Shown in pieces: positions 38,880 to 46,991 of a stretch of 64,000 nucleotides of DNA (position 1 is the stretch's first letter; each line of letters opens with the position of its first letter). This DNA comes from UPXZ01 sp049840795 (GTDB taxonomy: Bacteria > Bacteroidota > Bacteroidia > Bacteroidales > Paludibacteraceae). Below the pieces are notes generated by a model, which was not told the DNA's origin, ran no database searches, and was given only the letters and a program-made list of their open reading frames with translations. The stretch covers positions 9,658 to 73,657 of the forward strand of contig JASGJK010000007.1 of NCBI GenBank assembly GCA_049840795.1, written 5' to 3'. A program made the translations under genes and the position numbers.

Positions 38880-38933
38880 AAAAACACTGCTACTAAAACA
38901 CTGATGACTAAGTATTATTCGTGCATTAGTGGC
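38854..38933. repeat. Family B palindromic repeat, copy 4 (compound)
   Basis: Left arm GCCACCAATGCACGAATAAC overlaps the acetyltransferase 3' end; a second, diverged left arm follows (38889-38905); right arm TTATTCGTGCATTAGTGGC to 38933. Confidence 0.82.
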
Positions 38934-38949
38934 TAAGAAAAAATAATTT

Positions 38950-40074
38950 ATGATAAAATTTCTCGATTTACAAAAGATAAATGCTCTATACGCAGATGAA
39001 ATAAAACTGGCTACTGAGCGAGTAATTGATAAGGGCTGGTATTTGCAAGGACAAGAAAACGAACGTTTTGAAGCAAATTATGCCCAATTTATTGGCACAA
39101 AGCATTGCATTGGCGTGGCTAATGGCTTGGACGCATTGAGGCTGATTTTGAAAGCATATATGGAAATGGGTGCGATGAGCGAGGGCGATGAAATAATCGT
39201 GCCTGCAAATACTTACATCGCCACTATATTGGCCATAACCGACAACCGCTTAAAACCCGTATTTGTGGAGCCGGATATAACTTCGTATCAGATTGACGAT
39301 ACTTTGATAGAAGCATCCATAACACCGAGAACAAAAGCCGTTATGATTGTCCATTTGTATGGACAATGCGCCTACACTGAAAAAATAGGCGAACTTTGTA
39401 AAAAATACAACTTAAAACTTATCGAAGATAACGCGCAGGCGCACGGTTGTTTGTTCGATGGACATAAAACAGGTTCTTTGGGCGATGCGGCGGGACACAG
39501 CTTTTACCCCGGCAAAAACTTGGGTGCTTTGGGCGATGGCGGAGCCGTTACCACGGACAACGATGAGTTGGCAAAAACCTTGCGGGCATTGGCCAACTAT
39601 GGTTCGACCCAAAAATACGTTTGCCAATATCAGGGATTAAACAGCCGTTTGGACGAAATTCAGGCGGCGATACTTGACGTAAAATTGAAGCACCTCGAAG
39701 AAGATACGGAGAAAAGAAGAAGCGTTGCCCGATATTATATCGAAAACATAAAACAGGCGGATATTATTTTGCCTCTTGTTACAGATTGGGATGCGCACGT
39801 ATTTCATTTATTCCCCATACGTTGCAGCAGGCGGGACGAACTGCAAAACTACCTTGCCGAAAACGGCGTACAAACACTGATACATTATCCCATCCCGCCA
39901 CACAAGCAAACTTGTTATTCTCAATACAACTCTTTGTTGCTACCCGTTACCGAACAGATTCATAGAGAAGAGTTAAGTTTGCCCATCAGTCAGGTGATGA
40001 CGGAAGATGAAGTTGAAAAAGTAGTGGAATTAATAAATAAATGGAACCCGAAATACGGAAGTTGGAAAAAATAA
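38950..40074 (+). CDS. fdtB: DegT/DnrJ/EryC1/StrS-family sugar 3-aminotransferase
   Basis: 374-residue PLP enzyme that aminates the 3-keto sugar from FdtA to the 3-amino-3,6-dideoxyhexose. IKFLDLQKINALYADEI, LEANYAQFIG-type start, VPANTYIATILAITD, IEDNAQAHG, and HSFYPGKNLGALGDGGAV with the Schiff-base Lys; SRLDEIQAAIL. Last gene of the fdt-like cassette. RmlA/RmlB, needed for the precursor, are not in the window. Confidence 0.85.
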   Translation: MIKFLDLQKINALYADEIKLATERVIDKGWYLQGQENERFEANYAQFIGTKHCIGVANGLDALRLILKAYMEMGAMSEGDEIIVPANTYIATILAITDNRLKPVFVEPDITSYQIDDTLIEASITPRTKAVMIVHLYGQCAYTEKIGELCKKYNLKLIEDNAQAHGCLFDGHKTGSLGDAAGHSFYPGKNLGALGDGGAVTTDNDELAKTLRALANYGSTQKYVCQYQGLNSRLDEIQAAILDVKLKHLEEDTEKRRSVARYYIENIKQADIILPLVTDWDAHVFHLFPIRCSRRDELQNYLAENGVQTLIHYPIPPHKQTCYSQYNSLLLPVTEQIHREELSLPISQVMTEDEVEKVVELINKWNPKYGSWKK

Positions 40075-40106
40075 AATAGTTGTTTTGAGTAAAATTGTGT
40101 TTATTG

Positions 40107-40395
40107 GACCTTTTCCCGTTGAAATTCTCTAAAAAAGCTTCGACTTTGAACCTTTTTATTTTGAAATTCCGCAAAAAAGGTTCAATTTTGGATCTTTTCC
40201 TGCTTCAAAATAGTTCAAAAAAGCTTCGACTTCAATACTTTTTATTTTGAAACCCCTTGAAATACCTCCGATTTTGAACCTTTTTGTACCAAAATTCTTG
40301 CTTAAAGCTTCGCCTTTGAACAAAAAACATTCGAAATTCTCTGTATGAACTTCGGATGCTTCGAAGGTCTTGAAGCCGAAATGCTTCGTAAACAG
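40107..40395. repeat. Degenerate tandem array of about 42-bp units
   Basis: About six diverged units, each with elements like TTGAAATTC, AAAAAAGCTTCGACTTTGAA and CCTTTTTATT. On the minus strand, one frame over about five units is open and encodes a repeating 14-residue pattern (GFKIKSIEVEAFLNYF); the last unit has NFKIKRFKVEAFLENF in another frame. The array starts right behind the stop codon of the leftward gene at 40401. Confidence 0.75.
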
Positions 40396-40400
40396 GTCAG

Positions 40401-40868
40401 TTAGGCTTTTTTTGATTTGGAACGATTATTAGGGAATCGGGCTTTTAAATCTTCGTAAACGGCTTTAGCTCCCGGAATGTCCCGTTTCGCGGCATCCTTT
40501 ACCGAGTTATAGAACGATAACGATGAGATATAAGCTTCACTGCCTGCTACCATCATGGCGTCTTCTATGTTGTGCAATAGTTGAGTTACAATATTTACAA
40601 CCGGGCGCAGGTTTTGATAGTCGTTGTAATCGATTATGAACTCGTCTGTGTTGAAATAAGCAGGTTTCAATTGAGGATTAGCTGTTAAATGCGTTTTGGT
40701 TTTTTCAACAAAAGTCAGGGTTTTATCGCCCAATTTAGCCAATTCAGTACGTTCGGCAGGTGTCAGCGAAACGATATGAGGTTTGGCTAATTCTATAATT
40801 TCAGCAATTTTCTGATTGATCTGATCCAATACCTCTTTGGGGATGGATGTATTATGAGTATTTGTCAT
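40401..40868 (-). CDS. Small hypothetical helical protein
   Basis: 155 residues, charged and alpha-helical, no signal peptide, membrane segment or known motif: IPKEVLDQINQKIAEIIELA, PHIVSLTPAERTELAKLGDK, and a basic tail NNRSKSKKA. It is the only leftward gene within the polysaccharide cluster. The tail codons contain A7 followed by G before GCC TAA; a -1 shift there opens a frame through the tandem array downstream. I do not recognise the family with certainty, and function is unknown. Confidence 0.65.
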   Translation of the reverse strand: MTNTHNTSIPKEVLDQINQKIAEIIELAKPHIVSLTPAERTELAKLGDKTLTFVEKTKTHLTANPQLKPAYFNTDEFIIDYNDYQNLRPVVNIVTQLLHNIEDAMMVAGSEAYISSLSFYNSVKDAAKRDIPGAKAVYEDLKARFPNNRSKSKKA

Positions 40869-40885
40869 AATTTAAAATTTTATGT

Positions 40886-40893
40886 TAACTTTG
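40886..40893 (+). promoter_or_regulatory. Orphan rightward promoter-like sequence
   Basis: TAACTTTG fits the -7 consensus on the plus strand, within the 349-base gap 40869-41217. No ORF follows for over 300 bases; the transcript might be non-coding or serve the degraded acyltransferase. Apart from this I see nothing recognisable in the gap. Confidence 0.25.
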
Positions 40894-41217
40894 GCAATTA
40901 TATTATTTTTCAGGGAATAATATTTGCCCGCTACTAATGCCCTGATACTGAAGACTTAGTAACGGACTGATTTGTACCAGAGTAAAATCTCCACGCTAAA
41001 AGCTGAAAAGAACCAAAGCCTACGGATGCAGCTTTGAAAGAAAGGTTGATATGTGTAGCCAAGGCGGTCATAAACAAAAGAAAAACAGAGGTAAGGTTAA
41101 ATGTATTAGAAGTTTATATTCTTTTTTCGATATGAAATAAGCCAAAGGTATAAAATATATTTTGAAATAACAATACAGAGATAGATTTTTTTGAACGAGT
41201 AATAAAAAAGTAACCGA

Positions 41218-41466
41218 ATGAATAATGACAGGATTTATCTGCCGGGATTAAACGGACTCAGGGCGCCGGCCACTCTTACTGTGTTGATATCTCATATTTT
41301 TTTATCAATTTTTGGTAATTGGGGCTTGCCGATGGGATTGCCTTATTTTTTGTAATTAGCAGTTTTCTTATTACTTGTTTTAAGTAGTTCTAAAATTAAA
41401 GAACCATTTTATCGTTGTAAGAAGTTTAAATTCATTATATCAATAAAAGCAGAACAATATCATTAA
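41218..41466 (+). pseudogene. Collapsed acyltransferase 3 (OafA-like) gene
   Basis: It starts MNNDRIYLPGLNGLRAPATL, nearly the same as the intact gene at 43228, but stops after about 45 codons. A short match to the VISGFLIT segment follows in the sequence (VISSFLIT), and then the family's C-terminal tail (KIKEPFYRCKKFKF) to TAA 41464-41466. About 280 internal codons are missing. Relic of a duplicated O-acetyltransferase. Confidence 0.72.
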
Positions 41467-41491
41467 AATTTACAATAAACTCATTTAATCG

Positions 41492-42337
41492 ATGACAAAA
41501 AACATTGCCATATTAATGACTGTACACAATCGCCGTAATAAAACGTTGGAGTGTTTATCGTCATTATATGCTTCTACGCTGCCAGCGGAATATAAGTTTA
41601 GCGTATTTTTGGTAAATGATGGATGTACCGATGGCACTAAAGAAGCGATAGAGGAAAGCTATCCAGACGTAACTATAATACAAGGCAATGGAAACCTGTT
41701 TTGGAATAGGGGAATGCGTTTAGCTTGGCAAACGGCAGTATTCGCGTTTGATTTCGATTATTATGTTTGGTTTAACGATGATGTTATTTTGTACAATAAT
41801 GCTTTGATAGATTTAATTCAAAGTGCAGAAGGCACGAATAATGAAGCGATGGTTTGTGGTACTACTTGCTCAACTGATGAACCAACTCATATAACCTACG
41901 GTGGTCGAATCAGAAAAACAGGAATTATTCAACCCAATGGTCACTTACAATCCTGTGATTGCTGCAACGGCCAGCTCTGTTTAATTCCGAAGAAAGTTTA
42001 TAAAGTAATGGGTATGAACGACCCACTATTTCACCACGGATTTGGAGATTGGGATTATGGTTTTAGAGCTAAGAAGAAAAACATTGATATATTGGTAGCT
42101 CCCCGTCTTTCGGGTACCTGTGATGAAAATAGCAATGATACGTTCCCTCCTTATCTGAATCCAAATTACACGTTGAGAAGGAGATTGAAAATATTATACT
42201 CACCAACAGGGAAAAATCCTTATCAGACCTTTGTGTACACATACCGTCATAATAGCCTGATTAGTGCACTGATTACCTATATTATGTTACATATTGAGGT
42301 CTTTTTTATTAGCATTAATTCAAAAAATAACAAATGA
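41492..42337 (+). CDS. Family 2 glycosyltransferase, rhamnosyltransferase-like
   Basis: 281 residues: AILMTVHNRRNKTLECLSSL, LVNDGCTDGTKEAIEESY, then IQGNGNLFWNRGMRLAWQTA and WFNDDVILYNNALI. The GNLFWNRGM pattern is typical of the RfbF/WbbL-like group, several of which transfer rhamnose; that donor is only a suggestion. The C-terminal hydrophobic segment (about 255-275) may anchor it. Overlaps the following gene by four bases. Confidence 0.83.
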   Translation: MTKNIAILMTVHNRRNKTLECLSSLYASTLPAEYKFSVFLVNDGCTDGTKEAIEESYPDVTIIQGNGNLFWNRGMRLAWQTAVFAFDFDYYVWFNDDVILYNNALIDLIQSAEGTNNEAMVCGTTCSTDEPTHITYGGRIRKTGIIQPNGHLQSCDCCNGQLCLIPKKVYKVMGMNDPLFHHGFGDWDYGFRAKKKNIDILVAPRLSGTCDENSNDTFPPYLNPNYTLRRRLKILYSPTGKNPYQTFVYTYRHNSLISALITYIMLHIEVFFISINSKNNK

Positions 42338-43227
42338 AATACGTAGCACTTACAGGTGGCTTGGGAAACCAAATGTTTATATACGCTTTTTGTGAAGAAT
42401 TACGGGCTCGTGGTCATAAAACTGCTTTGTTTGTACAGCACCGGATCAATTCTAAAAAATACGGACACCAAGGCGTATGAATTGGAAAAATTATTCCAGA
42501 TCCAGCCATATTCCGGTCGTTGTTCCAAATTTTATGTGTTTTTGATTCGTATATATAGCCAATTGTTACGATTCTTTCCGACTCGTATGCGTGCCAATGC
42601 TTTTTTGTTGATTGGCGTACGGGTTGTGATGATGGATGAAAAGTTTATATATTATCCGGAAGTGTTTCAATCTCGATGCAGTCAGGAACTTTATCGGGGA
42701 ACGTGGCAAAGCCCCCGCTATTTTGAACACGCTGTTGAAATTCTTCGGAAACAATTTGTATTTAATACTACTTTACTAAACTCGGTTACGCGTGCATACA
42801 CACACCAAATGGCAGATTACAATAGTGTCAGCATTCATATTCTGTCGAGGAGATTATCTGAGTGATCGGTATGTGAATGGTTTTGCAGGCGTATGTACAG
42901 CAGAATATTTATGAAAACGCAGTAAAATATATCAAAGATACAGTAGGAAAAGTTAGGTTTTATGTGTTTTCCGATGACCCTGAATGGGTAAATACAAATT
43001 TTGGATTAGAAAATGCCGTTTACGTACAACACAATACAGACTCCGATTCGTGGCAGGATATGTATTTGATGAGTCAGTGTAAACATAATATAATAGCCAA
43101 TAGCAGTTTCAGCTGGTGGGGAGCTTGGTTAAATGCCAATCCTGCTAAAATTGTGATTGCACCCCGAAAATGGTGGAGGTTATTTGACAAAGATGATGTA
43201 GTACCATCGGAATGGATACGATTGTGA
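42334..43227 (+). pseudogene. Alpha-1,2-fucosyltransferase (GT11), at least three frameshifts
   Basis: GT11 enzymes move fucose from GDP-L-fucose. N-terminus MKYVALTGGLGNQMFIYAFC is the GT11 donor-loop start; the frame stops at about 42480, resumes as AYELEKLFQIQPY (one-base shift), then at about 42850 the motif VSIHIRRGDYLSD is split (IHI / CRGDY), and another extra T near 42911 separates AEYYENAVKYI. The end (IIANSSFSWWGAWLNANPAK) is typical. Corrected length is about 297 residues, full size. Three or more indels in 900 bases argue for real decay, though many single indels occur in this window. Confidence 0.8.
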
Positions 43228-44311
43228 ATGAATAATAATATATATATACCCGGATTAAATGGTTTGCGGAGTGTGGCTGCATTGTCTGTTTTAGCGTGTC
43301 ATCTTTTATATATGAATATTGGTGAACGATTCATCGTGGATTGGAGTATTGCGCATTATGCTGTAACTATGTTTTTTGTTATTAGCGGATTTTTAATAAC
43401 ATATCTTTTATTACAGGAAAAAACGAAAAAAGGGAATGTGGATATTCCTAAATTCTATTTTAGAAGGATATTGAGAATATGGCCAATCTATTTTATTTAT
43501 ATTATTTTTTCAGCTATTACAATGGCAATTGATGGGCAATTCAAAGAATTTAGAACAACATCTTTATTCTGTTTCTTGTTTATTTCCGGGAATTTTATAT
43601 CGTTTTTTTCTGACAAGGGACCTAAATTAATAGAGCACTTTTGGAGTATTGGTGTGGAAGAACAATTCTATTTGTTTTGGCCATGGAGTGTTAAAATTGG
43701 ACATAATGCAAAAAAAATATCTATTTTTACTCTATTTTGTATTTTTATTTACATTGGTATTAAATTGATAATATATAAACTTATTGGACCTGAAAGTAGT
43801 ATTTATCAATTTGTAAAGCAAACTAGATTTGATTGTATGCTTATAGGTGCCTTGGGCGCTTTTATCTATCATAAAAGACACACACTACTTCTTAAAATAT
43901 TATCAAATAAAATGTTACAGTTAATATCCTGGAGTTTTTATTTTTTGCAGGGTTTTAATTTGATTTATTTTCCAATTTTTTTTGCACATGAAGCTGTTGC
44001 AATTGCAACGTTGGTTTTGGTTATTGGTCAAATACATAATCCTTTGCTTAGTTTAGAGTTGCCAGTTTTTAACTTTTTGGGTAAAATCTCATACGGAGTT
44101 TATGTGATTCACCCATTGGTGTTGTATGTTTCTGCAAAATTTTTTCTGCACTTTCATATAAATATATGGCTGAAATGGGCTTTGTTTTCTTTGATTGTAA
44201 CTTTTTTCACAATACTTATAGCGTGGTTATCATATACCTATTTTGAAAGTTTTTTCCTTAAATTTTAAAGAGCGATTTACCGTTATAAACAGTTCAAATA
44301 CAAAATTATGA
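43228..44311 (+). CDS. Acyltransferase 3 family O-acetyltransferase (OafA/YrhL-like)
   Basis: Integral membrane acyltransferase with about ten helices: IYIPGLNGLRSVAALSVLAC, TMFFVISGFLITYLL (about 50-64), FYFRRILRIWPIYF (the conserved R-R-x-x-R-I-x-P), EHFWSIGVEEQFYLFWP, GKISYGVYVIHPL. The plain frame stops at 44268; removing one T in 44262-44265 extends it as FLKFKERFTVINSSNTKL to 44311 (360 residues), the usual basic tail. Probably adds acetyl groups to the polysaccharide at the membrane. A collapsed sister copy is at 41218. Confidence 0.82.
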
Positions 44312-44327
44312 TTTAGATTGTTTTGTT

Positions 44328-45305
44328 ATGTTTTCAGTCATTATACCCCTCTACAACAAAGCGCCTTATATCGAAAAAGCCATTCGTTCGGTGCTGTCTC
44401 AGACTTACAAAAAGTTTGAACTCATTGTCATCGACGATGGGAGCACCGATATTGCATCCCCCAAAGCCTCTGTAGGGGGCGTAATGCTCTCGTATTCCGA
44501 CGTTGAGAAAATGATTGGAGAGAAGGGGATGCTAATAAGACAACTCAATCAGGGAGTGAGTAGAACAAGAAACAACGGTGTGAAATTAGCAAAATACGAT
44601 TATATTGCCTTCCTTGATGCCGACGACTGGTGGGCGCCAAACTATTTGGAAGAGATGAAAAAACTGATAGAGGAATTTCCACAAGCGGGAATTTACGGAA
44701 GCAGTTATTACAAAGTAAAAAACGGAAAATATATTCCGGCAAAAATAGGCGTGGAGTCGGGCTTTGAAAAGGGTATCATTAATTATTTCAAAGTCTACGC
44801 CAACACAATGTGGATGCCTTTATGTACAGGAACTGTTATTATTCCTAAGAAAATTTTTAACGAAGAAAACGGTTTTAAACCGCCACTTAAATTGGGTGAG
44901 GATTTTGATTTATGGGTAAGGATTGCCTTAAAATATCCGATGGCTCTTTTAAATAAACCGTTGGCATATTATAATCAGGACGTGGAATTGCAAAACAGAG
45001 CAGTAGTCGGGCACAAGTTTTACAAGGCGGAAGAACATATGCTTTTTACGCATTACGGGGACTTAATGAAAGACAACGATTTTAAGTATCTGTTTGATGT
45101 GCTGGCATTATACGGACTGTTGCCTTATTATTTGAATAATGTACATAAAGCCGAAGTAAAACAGATATTGGAGCATGTGGAATGGGAGAAGCACGAAAAG
45201 AAATACTTATGGTATTATAAGCGACTGCCTAGACAGATTGTAAAAAATTATTTTGAGTGGATGAAAATTGGTGCAAAAATAAAGAGGAGTATTAGAAAAA
45301 AATAA
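44328..45305 (+). CDS. Family 2 glycosyltransferase with a repeat-derived insertion
   Basis: 325 residues: FSVIIPLYNKAPYIEKAIRS, VIDDGSTD, NQGVSRTRNNGVKLAKYDYI, FLDADDWWAPNYLEEMKKL (metal site DADDWW), GEDFDLWVRIAL. Between DDGSTD and QGVS there are about ten more residues than usual (ASPKASVGGVML), coded by a G+C-rich inverted repeat at 44458-44479 whose ends are CCCCC and GGGGG. The insert lies in a surface loop, so the enzyme may remain active. Donor unknown. Confidence 0.85.
   Translation: MFSVIIPLYNKAPYIEKAIRSVLSQTYKKFELIVIDDGSTDIASPKASVGGVMLSYSDVEKMIGEKGMLIRQLNQGVSRTRNNGVKLAKYDYIAFLDADDWWAPNYLEEMKKLIEEFPQAGIYGSSYYKVKNGKYIPAKIGVESGFEKGIINYFKVYANTMWMPLCTGTVIIPKKIFNEENGFKPPLKLGEDFDLWVRIALKYPMALLNKPLAYYNQDVELQNRAVVGHKFYKAEEHMLFTHYGDLMKDNDFKYLFDVLALYGLLPYYLNNVHKAEVKQILEHVEWEKHEKKYLWYYKRLPRQIVKNYFEWMKIGAKIKRSIRKK
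44458..44479. repeat. In-frame palindromic insertion inside a glycosyltransferase gene
   Basis: CCCCC (44458-44462) and GGGGG (44475-44479) flank AAAGCCTCTGTA; the G+C content is far above that of the surroundings. It encodes SPKASVGG, absent from ordinary family 2 enzymes at this point. Confidence 0.55.
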
Positions 45306-45338
45306 CACAGAGTTCCACTGTGGAATACATTGTGTAAC
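45306..45338. repeat. Family C repeat, copy 1 (CACAGAGTT type)
   Basis: CACAGAGTTCCACTGTGGAA then CATTGTGTAAC; short inverted arms CACAG/CTGTG. It begins at the glycosyltransferase stop codon and runs into the leader of the next gene. Confidence 0.5.
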
Positions 45339-45347
45339 TATAAAAAG

Positions 45348-46444
45348 ATGAAAATAGCATTCTTATTTGGTTCATTAAATTGTGGTGGTACCGAAACCCT
45401 GCTGCTGGATGTTTGTCGCAATCTTAGTAAAGATGATTTCGATGCCATCGGCGTGTATCGGAAGGAAGGAATTTTGGAAACAGCATTTGTTGAATCTGAC
45501 ATTCCATTTTTTAAATTAACATCAAGAAAGAATAAAATTGTATATCTGTGGAAGCTCCGCACACTCCTTAACGCTCAAAAGGTAGATATCGTCCATGCAC
45601 AGCAGCCCATCGATGCACTGTACGCGAAAATAGCCTGCCTTTTTATCAATAAGAAAATCATACTGACCTTTCACGGATTTGACTTCACTTCTGGAAATAA
45701 ATTGATAAAATTTATTATCAAACGTACCGATTGCAACATCTTTGTCAGTGAATATCAAAAGAATTACTATATCTCAAAATATAAACTCACCCAACAGGCG
45801 CAATCGGTAGTGTATAATGGTATTGACTTCAGCAAACTAAACTTGTCGGACGTTAGGGATGCAAGCAAAACACTGAAAAATGAACTTCATTTAAACAGCA
45901 AGGATACTTTGTTGCTGGGTATGGTGGGGAATTTTAATGACGTAAGGGATCAGTATACCGTGTGTAAATTTCTGAAATTATTGGATGAAAAAGGACTGGA
46001 CTTTCGTTTTGTATTTGTAGGTAAACGAATAGGACAAATACCTGAAAGATACGACCGGTGTGTGGATTTTTGCAATGAAAACCAATTGAATCATAAAGTA
46101 TCGTTTTTAGGAATAAGAAACGATGTGCCTGAAATACTGTCAGAATTAGATGTTTTTATTTATTCCACCGAACACGATACGTTTGGCATAGCTGTTGCAG
46201 AGGCGATGGCTGCCGGGTTCTGGTGTTGGTAAACGACTGGGAAGTGATGAAAGAAATAACCGAAAACGGAACATTGGCTACCCTGTATAAAACAAAAAAC
46301 GAAAATGATTTACTTGAAAAATTTATAGTATATTTGCACAACAAAGAAACATACAAACAAAAAGCCGAACAAACCGCTGATTTAATTAAGAAAAAATACA
46401 GTATACAACAACATATTAAAAGATTAAAAGAAGAAATATTATAA
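45348..46444 (+). CDS. GT4 family glycosyltransferase (one frameshift)
   Basis: GT-B enzyme of about 365 residues. N-terminal FLFGSLNCGGTETLLLDVCR, HAQQPIDALYAKIA and LTFHGFDFTSGNKL; donor half VGNFNDVRDQYTVCKFL, SFLGIRNDVPEILSELDVFI, and FGIAVAEAMAAG. The frame stops at 46232, and the remainder (VLVNDWEVMKEITENG to KEEIL) follows after adding one G to 46215-46217. ATG 45348 is preferred to the TTG at 45330 that lies in repeat DNA. Likely retains its function if the break is an artefact. Confidence 0.82.
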
Positions 46445-46564
46445 GCTATAAGTTATGATTTTACTGTAAGAATGGCGAGGTTATGCTTTTTTTACTTTTT
46501 ATATTTATGAATACCATATATTTACCTGTAAAAATGTAATTACTTGATTATTTAAAAAAACGTT

Positions 46565-46660
46565 GATTTCACAGAGTTTCACGATGTACTCACGATGTTG
46601 CACAGAGTCTCTTTAAACATTCAGTAACTCTGTGTATCACACTGTAATACTCTGTACCAC
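46565..46660. repeat. Family C repeat, copy 2 (CACAGAGT palindrome)
   Basis: Left arm with TTTCACAGAGTTTCAC and GCACAGAGTCTCT, right arm GTAACTCTGTGTATCACACT and ACTCTGTACC. The 547-base gene-free stretch 46445-46991 holds this repeat and the REP-like element next to it. Confidence 0.7.
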
Positions 46661-46721
46661 TTTTCTTCTATTTTTGGCATCATTTTAAAATGTTTAGGTG
46701 CAACATCCGAAATTCATATTG

Positions 46722-46960
46722 TCTTTTAACTTTATATGATTATCCGTAAAGTGACCTAAAAATTAATTGCCACGCCTTTTAAGGCGTGGATCCAATATTT
46801 GCAATGAAAATGGCTTTAGCCTAAATATATGATTATGTCTATAGATTTATGCTAAATTTGGGCTGAAGCCCACAAATTACTATTTTGTAATCCACGCCTT
46901 TTAAGGCGTGGTAATTGAAGAAATATACTATGTTGCTTTGCGGATAATCTTTTAACTTTA
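46722..46960. mobile_element. REP/MITE-like element with terminal inverted repeats
   Basis: Terminal inverted repeats GATTATCCGTAAAG (46738-46751) and CTTTGCGGATAATC (46936-46949). Inside are two identical 20-base palindromes CCACGCCTTTTAAGGCGTGG (46770-46789 and 46892-46911) and two smaller hairpins GGCTTTAGCC (46812-46821) and GGGCTGAAGCCC (46860-46871). The sequence TCTTTTAACTTTA occurs on both sides (46722-46734 and 46948-46960). No ORF. The pattern resembles non-autonomous elements mobilised by REP-associated transposases. Confidence 0.7.
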
Positions 46961-46991
46961 CAAACTTTTACACGTTTACACAAAATAAAAA

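Noticed and set aside
34913..38933. CRISPR-like regularly spaced repeats
   Set aside because: The copies are palindromes between genes, separated by whole genes of different length, with no short unique spacers and no cas genes.
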